A DNA stretch of 7,533 nucleotides from Clostridia bacterium (GTDB lineage Bacteria > Bacillota > Clostridia > Christensenellales > Aristaeellaceae): contig JAKSPZ010000039.1 of assembly GCA_024404395.1 (NCBI GenBank), forward strand, positions 1 to 7,533. The letters are read 5' to 3'. Under the pieces are notes generated by a model that did not search any database, was not told the DNA's origin, and was given only the letters and a program-made list of their open reading frames with translations. Position 1 is the stretch's first letter, and each line of letters starts with the position of its first letter. Positions 1 through 5,551 of this stretch are shown in pieces. A program made the position numbers and the translations under genes.

Positions 1-1524
1 CAGAAAGAAGTCCGTGTCTTTCACACGAATCACAGGCATCTCGCCGTGATTGATCCTGTGTGCATTGACGACGATCATGCTCTCCTGTGCCTGTCTGAAA
101 ATCTCCGTCAGGCAGACGACGGGAACCGCCTCGGCGGCGATGAGATCGCGCAATACATTGCCCGCGCCCACACTGGGCAGCTGATCCGCATCTCCCACGA
201 GTATGAGTCCCGTGCCGGGACGCAGCGCTCTGAGAAGTGCCGTAAAAAGAAAGATGTCGATCATGGACACCTCGTCCACGATGACGTAATCCGCTTCAAT
301 GGGGTTTTCTTCATCCCGCTGAAAGCCGTCTTCACCCGCGTATTCCAGCAGACGATGAATGGTCCGCGCCTCCATGCCGGTGGCTTCGCTCATGCGTTTT
401 GCCGCGCGTCCCGTGGGCGCACAGAGGGCAATGTTTTCCCCTTCGAGCAGTCGGATGATGCAATTGATGGAAGTGGTCTTGCCTGTGCCCGGACCGCCCG
501 TGACGATGGCCATGCCGTCCTTTGCGGCACAGATGACCGCACGCCGCTGCGCTTCGCAGAGGGACACGCCCTCACGCTTCTCGTATCGCTCGATCTCTTT
601 TGCGAGCGTTGACGCGTTGCGTCTTGGGCGTATGGTCCCGCGATGGCGGAGCAACAGTTCCGCTGCCTTTTTCTCCGCGCGATACAGTTTCGGAAGGTAG
701 ACCGCGTGATAGCCGTTCACGTCTTCCGCGATCAGGTCGCCCTTCACGATCTGGGCATTGAGGCAATTCTCGCAAAGCTCCTGCGTGACATTCAGCACTT
801 CGGCAGCCTTGTCCAGCAGTGCTCCCCGCGGCAGGAACATATGTCCGCTGCCGTTGACCGCTTCAGACAGGCAATAGCGGATGCCGCTGCTCAGGCGGAA
901 ATCCGAGGTCTCGCCGAAACCCAGTGCCCGCGCGATGCCGTCCGCCGTCTGAAAACCGATGCCGTCGGTCTCATCCGAGGAGCGGTAGGGGTTGGAGCGG
1001 ACCGCTCGCTCAGTCAGGTCGCCGTAGGCGCGCTGAACGCGCATGGCAGCCTTCAGGGACAGTGCGTAGCTCTGAAGAAACATCATTGTCCCGCGTGCTT
1101 CATTCTGCTCCCGAAAAGATGCTGCAATCATCCGCATGGTCTTCGGACCGATGCCCGAGACCTCGATCAATCGTTCGGGATGGGCTTCCATGACGTCAAG
1201 GGTCTCTTCACCGAAGTGCTTTACGATGCGCTTCGCCATGGAGGATTTGATGCCGCGAATCGCGCCCGAACCGAGATACTTCTCAATGGCACTCTCGGTC
1301 TGAGGGCGCGTGACTTCGTAGGATGTTACACTGATACGCTTTCCGTATTCGGGGTGATTCGTCCATTCGCCTTCAAGAACGACGTTGGTGCCCTGGCTCA
1401 AAAACGGCATAACGCCCACGGCGGTCACCCGCCCCGGGCTGTCAAGCTTAATGGTAGCCACTGTCCAACCGTTGGTGTCGTTCCTGTAGACAATGCTCTC
1501 TGTAATACCCTCGAATCTTGCCAT
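1..1524 (-). CDS. recD2: RecD2-like ATP-dependent DNA helicase (SF1), partial, C-terminus outside window
   Basis: This is a superfamily 1 helicase of the RecD2 type, the RecD relative found in bacteria such as Firmicutes and Deinococcus that acts without RecBC. The family unwinds DNA 5' to 3' and is linked to DNA repair and genome stability. 508 codons are visible. An N-terminal OB-like region (about residues 1-85) is followed by a helix-hairpin-helix segment with SGIGPKT (123-129). The motor then shows Walker A GGPGTGKTT (343-351, K349), Walker B VDEVSM (D417, E418), a GDADQLPSVG motif (444-453) and an FRQ motif with R477. Relatives run to about 730-750 residues, so the final helicase motifs and the UvrD-like C-terminal region lie beyond the left edge. 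The start ATG sits three bases after the coaX stop (TGA TAC ATG) in the same frame. I see no good Shine-Dalgarno sequence there, so translation probably couples to coaX. The family assignment is secure; its role in this organism is inferred. Confidence 0.93.
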   Translation of the reverse strand, partial: MARFEGITESIVYRNDTNGWTVATIKLDSPGRVTAVGVMPFLSQGTNVVLEGEWTNHPEYGKRISVTSYEVTRPQTESAIEKYLGSGAIRGIKSSMAKRIVKHFGEETLDVMEAHPERLIEVSGIGPKTMRMIAASFREQNEARGTMMFLQSYALSLKAAMRVQRAYGDLTERAVRSNPYRSSDETDGIGFQTADGIARALGFGETSDFRLSSGIRYCLSEAVNGSGHMFLPRGALLDKAAEVLNVTQELCENCLNAQIVKGDLIAEDVNGYHAVYLPKLYRAEKKAAELLLRHRGTIRPRRNASTLAKEIERYEKREGVSLCEAQRRAVICAAKDGMAIVTGGPGTGKTTSINCIIRLLEGENIALCAPTGRAAKRMSEATGMEARTIHRLLEYAGEDGFQRDEENPIEADYVIVDEVSMIDIFLFTALLRALRPGTGLILVGDADQLPSVGAGNVLRDLIAAEAVPVVCLTEIFRQAQESMIVVNAHRINHGEMPVIRVKDTDFFL

Positions 1525-1527
1525 GTA

Positions 1528-2304
1528 TCAGGAATTCTTGATGTTCTTGTTGTAGATCAGGCAGAGACCCTTCAACGTGAGAAGGCCGTCCAGCACATCG
1601 ATGGCGCTGCTCTCCTCCGCGATCATCACGGCGAGACCGCCCGTGGCGATGACCTTGGCATCGGGGGCGTTCAGTTCGCGCTTGATACGCTCGACCAGAT
1701 AGGTCACCTGTCCGATGTAGCCGAAGATGATGCCCGACTGCATGTTCGCAACCGTATTCTTGCCGATGACGTGCTCAGGCTTGCACAGTTCGAAACGGGG
1801 CAGCTTCGCCGTACGCTCCGTCAGCGCTTCCGCCGCAAGCTTCAGACCGGGACAGATCGCACCGCCCAGGAACTCGCCCTTCTCGGAGATGGCGCCGAAG
1901 GTGGTCGCCGTACCGAAATCGATGGTGATGCAGGGACCGCCGTAGAGCTCGTAAGCCGCCACCGCATTGGCAATGCGGTCGCCACCCACCTCGCGGGGGT
2001 TCTCATATTTGATGTTAATGCCCGTCTTGATACCCGGCTCGATCTTCATGGGCTCTTTGCCGAAGTAATTGCGGCACATATGCTCAACGGTGAAATTGAT
2101 CTGAGGAACGACCGAGGACATCATGATGCCCTCGATCGATTCCTTCTTCACACCGTTGTAATCCAGCAAAGACATGAGCTGAATGCCGAGTTCGTCGGAA
2201 GACCGGCTGCGATCGGTGGAAATGCGCCAGTAGTGCTTCATTTCCATGCCTTCGAACAGTGCAGTCTTGATATTGGTATTGCCAATATCCAGTGTGAGAA
2301 TCAT
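1528..2304 (-). CDS. coaX: Type III pantothenate kinase
   Basis: CoaX phosphorylates pantothenate with ATP to 4'-phosphopantothenate, the first step of coenzyme A synthesis, in the cytoplasm. The 258-residue length is normal for the family. The protein shows the ASKHA-fold phosphate-binding motif DIGNTN (6-11), then PREVGGDRIANA (103-114) with the presumed catalytic D109. These are followed by DFGTATT (129-135), the GGAICPG stretch (147-153) and a late TGG (221-223) typical of the nucleotide site. Known members are dimers that need a monovalent cation and are not feedback-inhibited by CoA. The ATG is preceded by GGAGG (2312-2316) with a 7-nt spacer, which fixes the start. The gene lies 20 bp after the ECF S component and three bases before recD2, so all three are probably one transcript. 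The pairing with a vitamin transporter gene suggests uptake and trapping of pantothenate. Confidence 0.97.
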   Translation of the reverse strand: MILTLDIGNTNIKTALFEGMEMKHYWRISTDRSRSSDELGIQLMSLLDYNGVKKESIEGIMMSSVVPQINFTVEHMCRNYFGKEPMKIEPGIKTGINIKYENPREVGGDRIANAVAAYELYGGPCITIDFGTATTFGAISEKGEFLGGAICPGLKLAAEALTERTAKLPRFELCKPEHVIGKNTVANMQSGIIFGYIGQVTYLVERIKRELNAPDAKVIATGGLAVMIAEESSAIDVLDGLLTLKGLCLIYNKNIKNS

Positions 2305-2324
2305 TCAGATGCCTCCGATTCCAG

Positions 2325-2930
2325 TCACTTGTTTTTGATCAGGCGTGCTTTGGTCAGCGCCGTGCCCACAGCACCGGTGATGACCCATGCGGCAACCATT
2401 TCGACTACCGCGTTGATGCCTACGAAAGCGCAGACAAATACGATGACGTTTCTGCCGTTGATCAGGCCCTGTACGTACTCGGTATGACCGAAGAGCACGA
2501 CAAGCGCAGTCATGAAGAACAGGGTGTTCAGGAAAGCTGCGCAGAAGCCCGTGAAAGCACAGGCGAAGTAAGTGGGCATGTGCTTTCTGAAGAAACGCCA
2601 GAGATAACCCAGAAGCAAACCGTCAAGCAGTCTCGGGATGAAGCGCTGCACAAAGGCGAGCCAGGGGCTGATGCTGAAGAAGATCGCGCCCATGGCGGAC
2701 GTACCGCCGACACCGATGCACTGCAGGAAGCTGGTCAGGCCGAAGGTCGCACCTGCGATTGCACCGCCGATGGGTCCGGTCGCCATGGCGGCGATGGCCA
2801 CGGGGATCATGTTGAAGCTGATCGCCAGCGGTCCGATGTTCATGTAGCCCAGAGGGGTGTAGCTCATCAGCAGCAGGACGCCGACCATGACGGCAAGGGT
2901 GACGAATTGTTTCAGGGTAAACTTATTCAT
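2325..2930 (-). CDS. ECF transporter S component, probably pantothenate-specific (PanT-like)
   Basis: This is a hydrophobic 201-residue protein with about six membrane segments (roughly 8-24, 32-50, 52-70, 84-98, 120-146, 162-190). It resembles the substrate-binding S components of energy-coupling factor vitamin transporters. The N-terminal pattern is characteristic: SYTPLGYMNIGPL (23-35), then IPVAIAAMATGPIGGAIAG (42-60) and FGLTSF (63-68). A later RFIPRLLDGLLLGYLW stretch (96-111) is also typical. S components bind the vitamin in the membrane and rely on a shared EcfA/EcfA'/EcfT energizing module, which is not in this window. Substrate cannot be read from the sequence. Pantothenate is inferred because coaX follows 20 bp downstream and because of the hairpins in the leader. 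Another vitamin or precursor is possible. The start is supported by GGAGG (2939-2943) with an 8-nt spacer. It is the first gene of the leftward operon. Confidence 0.85.
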   Translation of the reverse strand: MNKFTLKQFVTLAVMVGVLLLMSYTPLGYMNIGPLAISFNMIPVAIAAMATGPIGGAIAGATFGLTSFLQCIGVGGTSAMGAIFFSISPWLAFVQRFIPRLLDGLLLGYLWRFFRKHMPTYFACAFTGFCAAFLNTLFFMTALVVLFGHTEYVQGLINGRNVIVFVCAFVGINAVVEMVAAWVITGAVGTALTKARLIKNK

Positions 2931-2947
2931 TTTTCTTTCCTCCGCTC

Positions 2948-3021
2948 GGGTTCCTTCAATGGATACCCTACTTCTAAAATTGGGGTTACCGGGGTACCGT
3001 GTTCGGTTCCATAGATACCGA
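2948..3021 (-). promoter_or_regulatory. Tandem bulged-A hairpins in the leader of the pantothenate operon (possible pan RNA motif)
   Basis: Read on the minus strand, the leader folds into two similar hairpins. The first (3021-3003) is UCGGU, bulged A, UC, loop UAUG, GA, ACCGA. The second (2968-2948) is GGGU, bulged A, UCC, loop AUUGAA, GGA, ACCC. Both therefore have GGU-A-UC on the 5' side and GGA-ACC or GA-ACC on the 3' side, with the extra A at the same position. About 34 bases separate them, including GGUACCC (2998-2992), which could pair instead with GGGUAUCC of hairpin 2. From memory, the published pan RNA motif consists of stem-loops with conserved bulged adenosines, often in tandem, upstream of pantothenate genes. 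Here I see one bulged A per hairpin, so the match is not exact. The position upstream of a probable pantothenate transporter and coaX fits a regulatory leader. DNA operators are the alternative. Confidence 0.5.
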
Positions 3022-3028
3022 CATTTAC

Positions 3029-3057
3029 ATTATAGCACATTTGTGATGACTTTTAAA
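3029..3057 (-). promoter_or_regulatory. Extended -10 promoter of the leftward operon
   Basis: On the minus strand there is a perfect TATAAT (3034-3029) preceded directly by TGC (3037-3035), giving an extended -10 element TGCTATAAT. A TTTAAA hexamer (3057-3052) lies exactly 17 bp upstream and matches four of six bases of the -35 consensus. The predicted start of transcription is near G at 3022. This leaves a leader of about 90 nt before the ECF S component and puts the first leader hairpin at the very 5' end. The pattern is that of the housekeeping sigma factor. Confidence 0.8.
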
Positions 3058-3089
3058 CACATTCCCGTAAATTCCTGTCTTCACAATAC

Positions 3090-3118
3090 TTTACATTCTC
3101 TTTCAATCCGTGTATAAT
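3090..3118 (+). promoter_or_regulatory. Housekeeping promoter of the frr-uppS-cdsA-dxr-rseP operon
   Basis: TTTACA (3090-3095, five of six consensus bases) is followed after exactly 17 bp by a perfect TATAAT (3113-3118). Predicted transcription starts near G3125, giving a leader of about 93 nt to the frr ATG. A weaker second possibility is TTGCGA (3146-3151), 17 bp, TAAAAT (3169-3174). The promoter diverges from that of the pantothenate operon; the two -35 elements are about 32 bp apart, so a single bound protein could affect both. Confidence 0.82.
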
Positions 3119-3124
3119 TGATTT

Positions 3125-3145
3125 GTGGAAACCTGAATTTTCCAC
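3125..3145 (+). promoter_or_regulatory. Stem-loop at the predicted 5' end of the frr operon mRNA
   Basis: GTGGAAA (3125-3131) and TTTCCAC (3139-3145) form a perfect 7-bp stem around a 7-nt loop. The stem begins at the predicted transcription start. Such 5' hairpins often protect mRNA from decay. A six-T run follows at 3152-3157 but is separated from the stem by six bases, so a normal intrinsic terminator is unlikely. Confidence 0.5.
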
Positions 3146-3205
3146 TTGCGATTTTTTGAGAGTTACGATAAAATAGAACCAGAATCGGTTTATACTACAT
3201 ATTTC

Positions 3206-3212
3206 GGAGGGG
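3206..3212 (+). promoter_or_regulatory. Ribosome binding site that fixes the frr start
   Basis: GGAGGGG lies five bases before ATG at 3218. This rules out the longer reading from TTG at 3146, which has no such site and would overlap the leader, and it gives a protein of 185 residues, the standard family length. Confidence 0.9.
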
Positions 3213-3217
3213 TATTC

Positions 3218-3775
3218 ATGTATAAGGAGACTATCAAAAACGCCGGCGCAAAGATGGACAAGACCATCGCCGTTATCCAGAAGGACCTGAGCACTCTGCG
3301 TGCAGGCCGCGCCAATCCCCAGATCCTCGACAAGATCACCGTTGATTACTACGGCAATCCCACGCCCCTGAATCAGGTCGGCAATATCTCTTCTCCCGAA
3401 CCGCGCATGCTGGTCATCAATCCCTGGGAAGCAAAGATGATCAGTGCCATCGAGAAGGCAATCCAGAAGTCCGACATCGGCATCAATCCCACCAACGACG
3501 GCAAGGTCATCCGCCTCGTCGTTCCCGAGCTCAACGAAGAGCGCCGTAAGGAACTGTGCAAGCAGGTCCGCAAGCAGATCGAAGAAGGCAAAGTTGCCCT
3601 TCGTTCCATCCGCCGCGACGCCATGGAGCAGATCAAGAAGATGAAGAAGGATTCCGTCATCACCGAAGACGACCAGAAGCAGGCCGAGACGGAGATGCAG
3701 AAGGTCACCGACGCACACATCAAGGATATCGACCGCATCGGTGCCGACAAGGAAAAGGAGATCATGTCCGTCTGA
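3218..3775 (+). CDS. frr: Ribosome recycling factor
   Basis: RRF works with EF-G to split the ribosome from mRNA and the last tRNA after termination, and is essential in most bacteria. The 185 residues match the usual length exactly. The N-terminal helix carries TLRAGRANP (26-34), a family hallmark at the entry to the head domain (about 31-104). The head includes EPRMLVINPWE (61-71) and DIGINPTNDGKVIRL (86-100). The long C-terminal helices hold RSIRRDAMEQIK (129-140), where R132 corresponds to the conserved arginine of the E. coli protein with no numbering offset. The chain ends in KEKEIMSV as expected. In many bacteria frr follows pyrH or tsf-pyrH. Here it is the first gene of the transcript, with its own promoter and a divergent neighbour. 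The 63 bp before uppS contain a strong hairpin. Confidence 0.98.
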   Translation: MYKETIKNAGAKMDKTIAVIQKDLSTLRAGRANPQILDKITVDYYGNPTPLNQVGNISSPEPRMLVINPWEAKMISAIEKAIQKSDIGINPTNDGKVIRLVVPELNEERRKELCKQVRKQIEEGKVALRSIRRDAMEQIKKMKKDSVITEDDQKQAETEMQKVTDAHIKDIDRIGADKEKEIMSV

Positions 3776-3795
3776 TTTTATCAAACGGAACCGAC

Positions 3796-3815
3796 GGGCA
3801 GCCGAAAGGCTGCCC
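3796..3815 (+). promoter_or_regulatory. GAAA-capped perfect 8-bp stem-loop between frr and uppS
   Basis: GGGCAGCC (3796-3803), loop GAAA (3804-3807) and GGCTGCCC (3808-3815) form a very stable hairpin with a GNRA tetraloop. It lies 20 bp after the frr stop and 23 bp before the uppS ATG. The following ATTGTTAC is too poor in U for a strong terminator. It may act as a leaky terminator that lowers downstream expression, as a 3' stabiliser for an frr-only transcript, or as a processing site. I favour partial attenuation, with modest confidence. Confidence 0.6.
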
Positions 3816-3838
3816 ATTGTTACAATCGGAGGTCAGAA

Positions 3839-4672
3839 ATGTTTACGGATAAGCTGTCCAAGCTCATGAACAACCTGCTGCGCCGCCAGCCCAGCTATAT
3901 CACCGTCACTCCGACGACGCCCGCGCTGGCTGAGACGGCTCTGCCGGACAAGCTGCCCACCCACGTCGCCATCATCATGGACGGCAACGGACGCTGGGCA
4001 ACGGAGCGCAACCTTCCCCGCTCCGCCGGTCATGCCGCAGGTACCGAGGCACTGCGCGAGATCATCCGTACCAGCAGCGACTGGGGCATCAAGCATCTCA
4101 CGATCTATGCTTTCTCAACGGAGAATTGGGCCCGCTCGAAGGAAGAGGTCAATGCGCTGATGTCGCTGCTGCTGAAGTATTTCTCCTCCGAGATCGATGA
4201 GCTGGATGAGAAAAAGGTCCGCATTCTGATCCTCGGCGATGTAGAAGGTCTGCCCGAGGCACAGCGCGACGCTGTTAAAAAGGCCATGGAGCGCACCAAG
4301 AACAATACCGGTCTGCGCCTGAACATCGCCCTCAATTACGGCGGACGCGCCGAACTCATCCGCGCCGCCAAGTCCCTTGCCGAGAAGGTAAAGGACGGCA
4401 CCATGACCGCCGAGCAGATCGATCAGGACACCTTTGCCGCGGAACTGTACACCGCAGGGCAGCCCGATGTCGATCTCCTCATCCGAACCAGCGGCGAATA
4501 TCGTCTCTCCAACTTCCTGCCCTGGCAGACGACTTATGCCGAGATGGTGTTCGACAAGATCTATTGGCCCGACTTCGATCGCAACGCCTACCTGAAGGCT
4601 CTGCGCGAGTATGCCTCCCGTTCCCGCCGATTCGGCGGCGTCACTGATCCGAAAGTCAATGGAGCAAAATAA
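3839..4672 (+). CDS. uppS: Isoprenyl transferase (undecaprenyl diphosphate synthase)
   Basis: This cis-prenyltransferase extends farnesyl diphosphate with isopentenyl diphosphate to undecaprenyl diphosphate, the lipid carrier for peptidoglycan and other wall polymers. It acts at the cytoplasmic face of the membrane. The 277 residues carry IIMDGNGRWA (45-54, catalytic D48), H65 in RSAGHAAG, FSTENWARS (92-100), and RTSGEYRLSNFLPWQ (216-230). E235 and WPDF (243-246) follow. Every active-site residue I can map (D26, N28, R30, H43, N74, R77, R194, R200, S202, E213 in E. coli) sits at exactly +22 here, so the core has no net indel up to E235 and the protein carries a 22-residue N-terminal extension. 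That extension begins with a basic, amphipathic-looking stretch. GGAGG (3828-3832) with a 6-nt spacer supports the start. The stop overlaps the cdsA ATG by one base (TAATG). Confidence 0.97.
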   Translation: MFTDKLSKLMNNLLRRQPSYITVTPTTPALAETALPDKLPTHVAIIMDGNGRWATERNLPRSAGHAAGTEALREIIRTSSDWGIKHLTIYAFSTENWARSKEEVNALMSLLLKYFSSEIDELDEKKVRILILGDVEGLPEAQRDAVKKAMERTKNNTGLRLNIALNYGGRAELIRAAKSLAEKVKDGTMTAEQIDQDTFAAELYTAGQPDVDLLIRTSGEYRLSNFLPWQTTYAEMVFDKIYWPDFDRNAYLKALREYASRSRRFGGVTDPKVNGAK

Positions 4673-5532
4673 TGGTTAAGCGTGTTATCACCGCCGTGTT
4701 CTTCACGGCAGTCATTCTGCTGGGCGTCTTCCTGCAGGGCATCCCCATGCGCATTCTGACGCTGTTCGCGATGGTCGTCGGCATGTACGAGACCTATCGC
4801 GCGCTGGAATCCAAGGGATTGCATCCCATCACATGGGTCGGCTATCTGTTCTGCGTCGTTACCGCCGTACTGCAATATCTTAAAGGCAGCGGGACCCTTC
4901 CCGCGCTGGAAGCCGTTTCCGTGCCCATGATGTCCGTGACCTTTGCCGTCACCCTCGGCATTTCCGTGGTCATCCTGCGCGGACATGTGGATTTCGAGCG
5001 TCTTGAATCCACCGTATTCCCCATCATTTATCCCGGACTGTTCTTCACGCTGATGATCGCCATGCAGGACGTCGGCAGCCGCTATGTAGCGCTGATCGCC
5101 CTTGTGCTGATGTTCCTGGCCGCCTCCATCAACGATGTCTTTGCACTGGTGGTCGGTCTGTCCATCGGTCGCCATCGCCTCTCCCCCGAGATCTCGCCCA
5201 AGAAATCCATCGAGGGTTCCATAGGCGGATTGATCGCCTGCATCCTCTTCGCAATGGCGATTCCCCCGGTTGTCGGCTATGTCGGCACGATCATACCCGC
5301 TTTCGCAGCGGATACACATCTTCCGCCTATCTGGGCATTCGGTCTGCTGGGACTCTTTGCGGGCGCCCTTTCTCAGATCGGCGATCTGGCTGCCTCCCTG
5401 CTGAAGCGCCACTGCGGTATCAAGGACTTCGGCACGATGTTTCCCGGACATGGTGGTATGATGGACCGCATGGACGGCATCCTGTTCTGCACCGTTGCCG
5501 TCGCCCTTTTCTTTGAGTTCTTCGTTCACTGA
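4672..5532 (+). CDS. cdsA: Phosphatidate cytidylyltransferase (CDP-diacylglycerol synthase)
   Basis: CdsA converts phosphatidic acid and CTP to CDP-diacylglycerol, the precursor of phosphatidylglycerol and other phospholipids, in the membrane. The 286 residues are mostly hydrophobic, with about eight membrane segments. The full C-terminal signature is present at 242-266: SLLKRHCGIKDFG followed by PGHGGMMDR, including the metal- and substrate-binding K251-D252 and D265-R266. A second conserved stretch reads GRHRLSPEISPKKSIEGSIGG (166-186). Just before it, the usual D-[ST]-x-A-Y pattern is DVFAL (155-159), which keeps the aspartate but loses the hydroxyl residue and the tyrosine. The start overlaps the uppS stop by one base, with GGAG (4661-4664) seven bases upstream. 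The gap to dxr is 19 bp. The assignment is firm. Confidence 0.96.
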   Translation: MVKRVITAVFFTAVILLGVFLQGIPMRILTLFAMVVGMYETYRALESKGLHPITWVGYLFCVVTAVLQYLKGSGTLPALEAVSVPMMSVTFAVTLGISVVILRGHVDFERLESTVFPIIYPGLFFTLMIAMQDVGSRYVALIALVLMFLAASINDVFALVVGLSIGRHRLSPEISPKKSIEGSIGGLIACILFAMAIPPVVGYVGTIIPAFAADTHLPPIWAFGLLGLFAGALSQIGDLAASLLKRHCGIKDFGTMFPGHGGMMDRMDGILFCTVAVALFFEFFVH

Positions 5533-5539
5533 TTATTTC

Positions 5540-5543
5540 GGAG
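5540..5543 (+). promoter_or_regulatory. Ribosome binding site that fixes the dxr start
   Basis: GGAG lies eight bases before ATG at 5552. The longer reading from ATG 5495 would overlap the end of cdsA and add 19 residues before the first strand of the NADPH-binding fold, which normally starts right at the N-terminus as MRTLAILGATGSIG. Confidence 0.85.
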
Positions 5544-5551
5544 CATATACT

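Noticed and set aside
643..2487. A 614-codon open frame on the plus strand
   Set aside because: It runs antisense across recD2, coaX and part of the S component, all of which are recognised with conserved motifs. It has no ribosome binding site and its translation (rich in His, Arg, Asp and Gly) resembles no family. It is a by-product of codon bias.
3125..3157. An intrinsic terminator or attenuator upstream of frr
   Set aside because: The stem is A/T-rich near the loop and the six-T run is separated from it by six bases, which is a poor geometry for termination. It is kept only as a 5' stem-loop.
3146..3217. An N-terminal extension of frr from TTG 3146
   Set aside because: It would add 24 residues not found in the family and overlap the leader. 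The GGAGGGG before ATG 3218 and the 185-residue length decide for the shorter form.
3053..3817. A 254-codon open frame on the minus strand over frr
   Set aside because: It is antisense to a perfectly standard frr and runs through the intergenic promoters. Its Leu/Asp-rich translation is a mirror of the frr codons.
3816..3826. ATTGT-T-ACAAT inverted repeat after the frr-uppS hairpin
   Set aside because: The arms are separated by one base and cannot form a hairpin. As a DNA operator it is too short to support.
4588..5529. A 313-codon open frame on the minus strand
   Set aside because: It is antisense to cdsA and the uppS end, is extremely rich in His, Asp, Gly and Gln, and has no recognisable domain. 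cdsA on the other strand is unambiguous.
5495..5551. An upstream start for dxr inside cdsA
   Set aside because: The family starts directly with the beta strand before GATGSIG, and GGAG at 5540-5543 serves ATG 5552.
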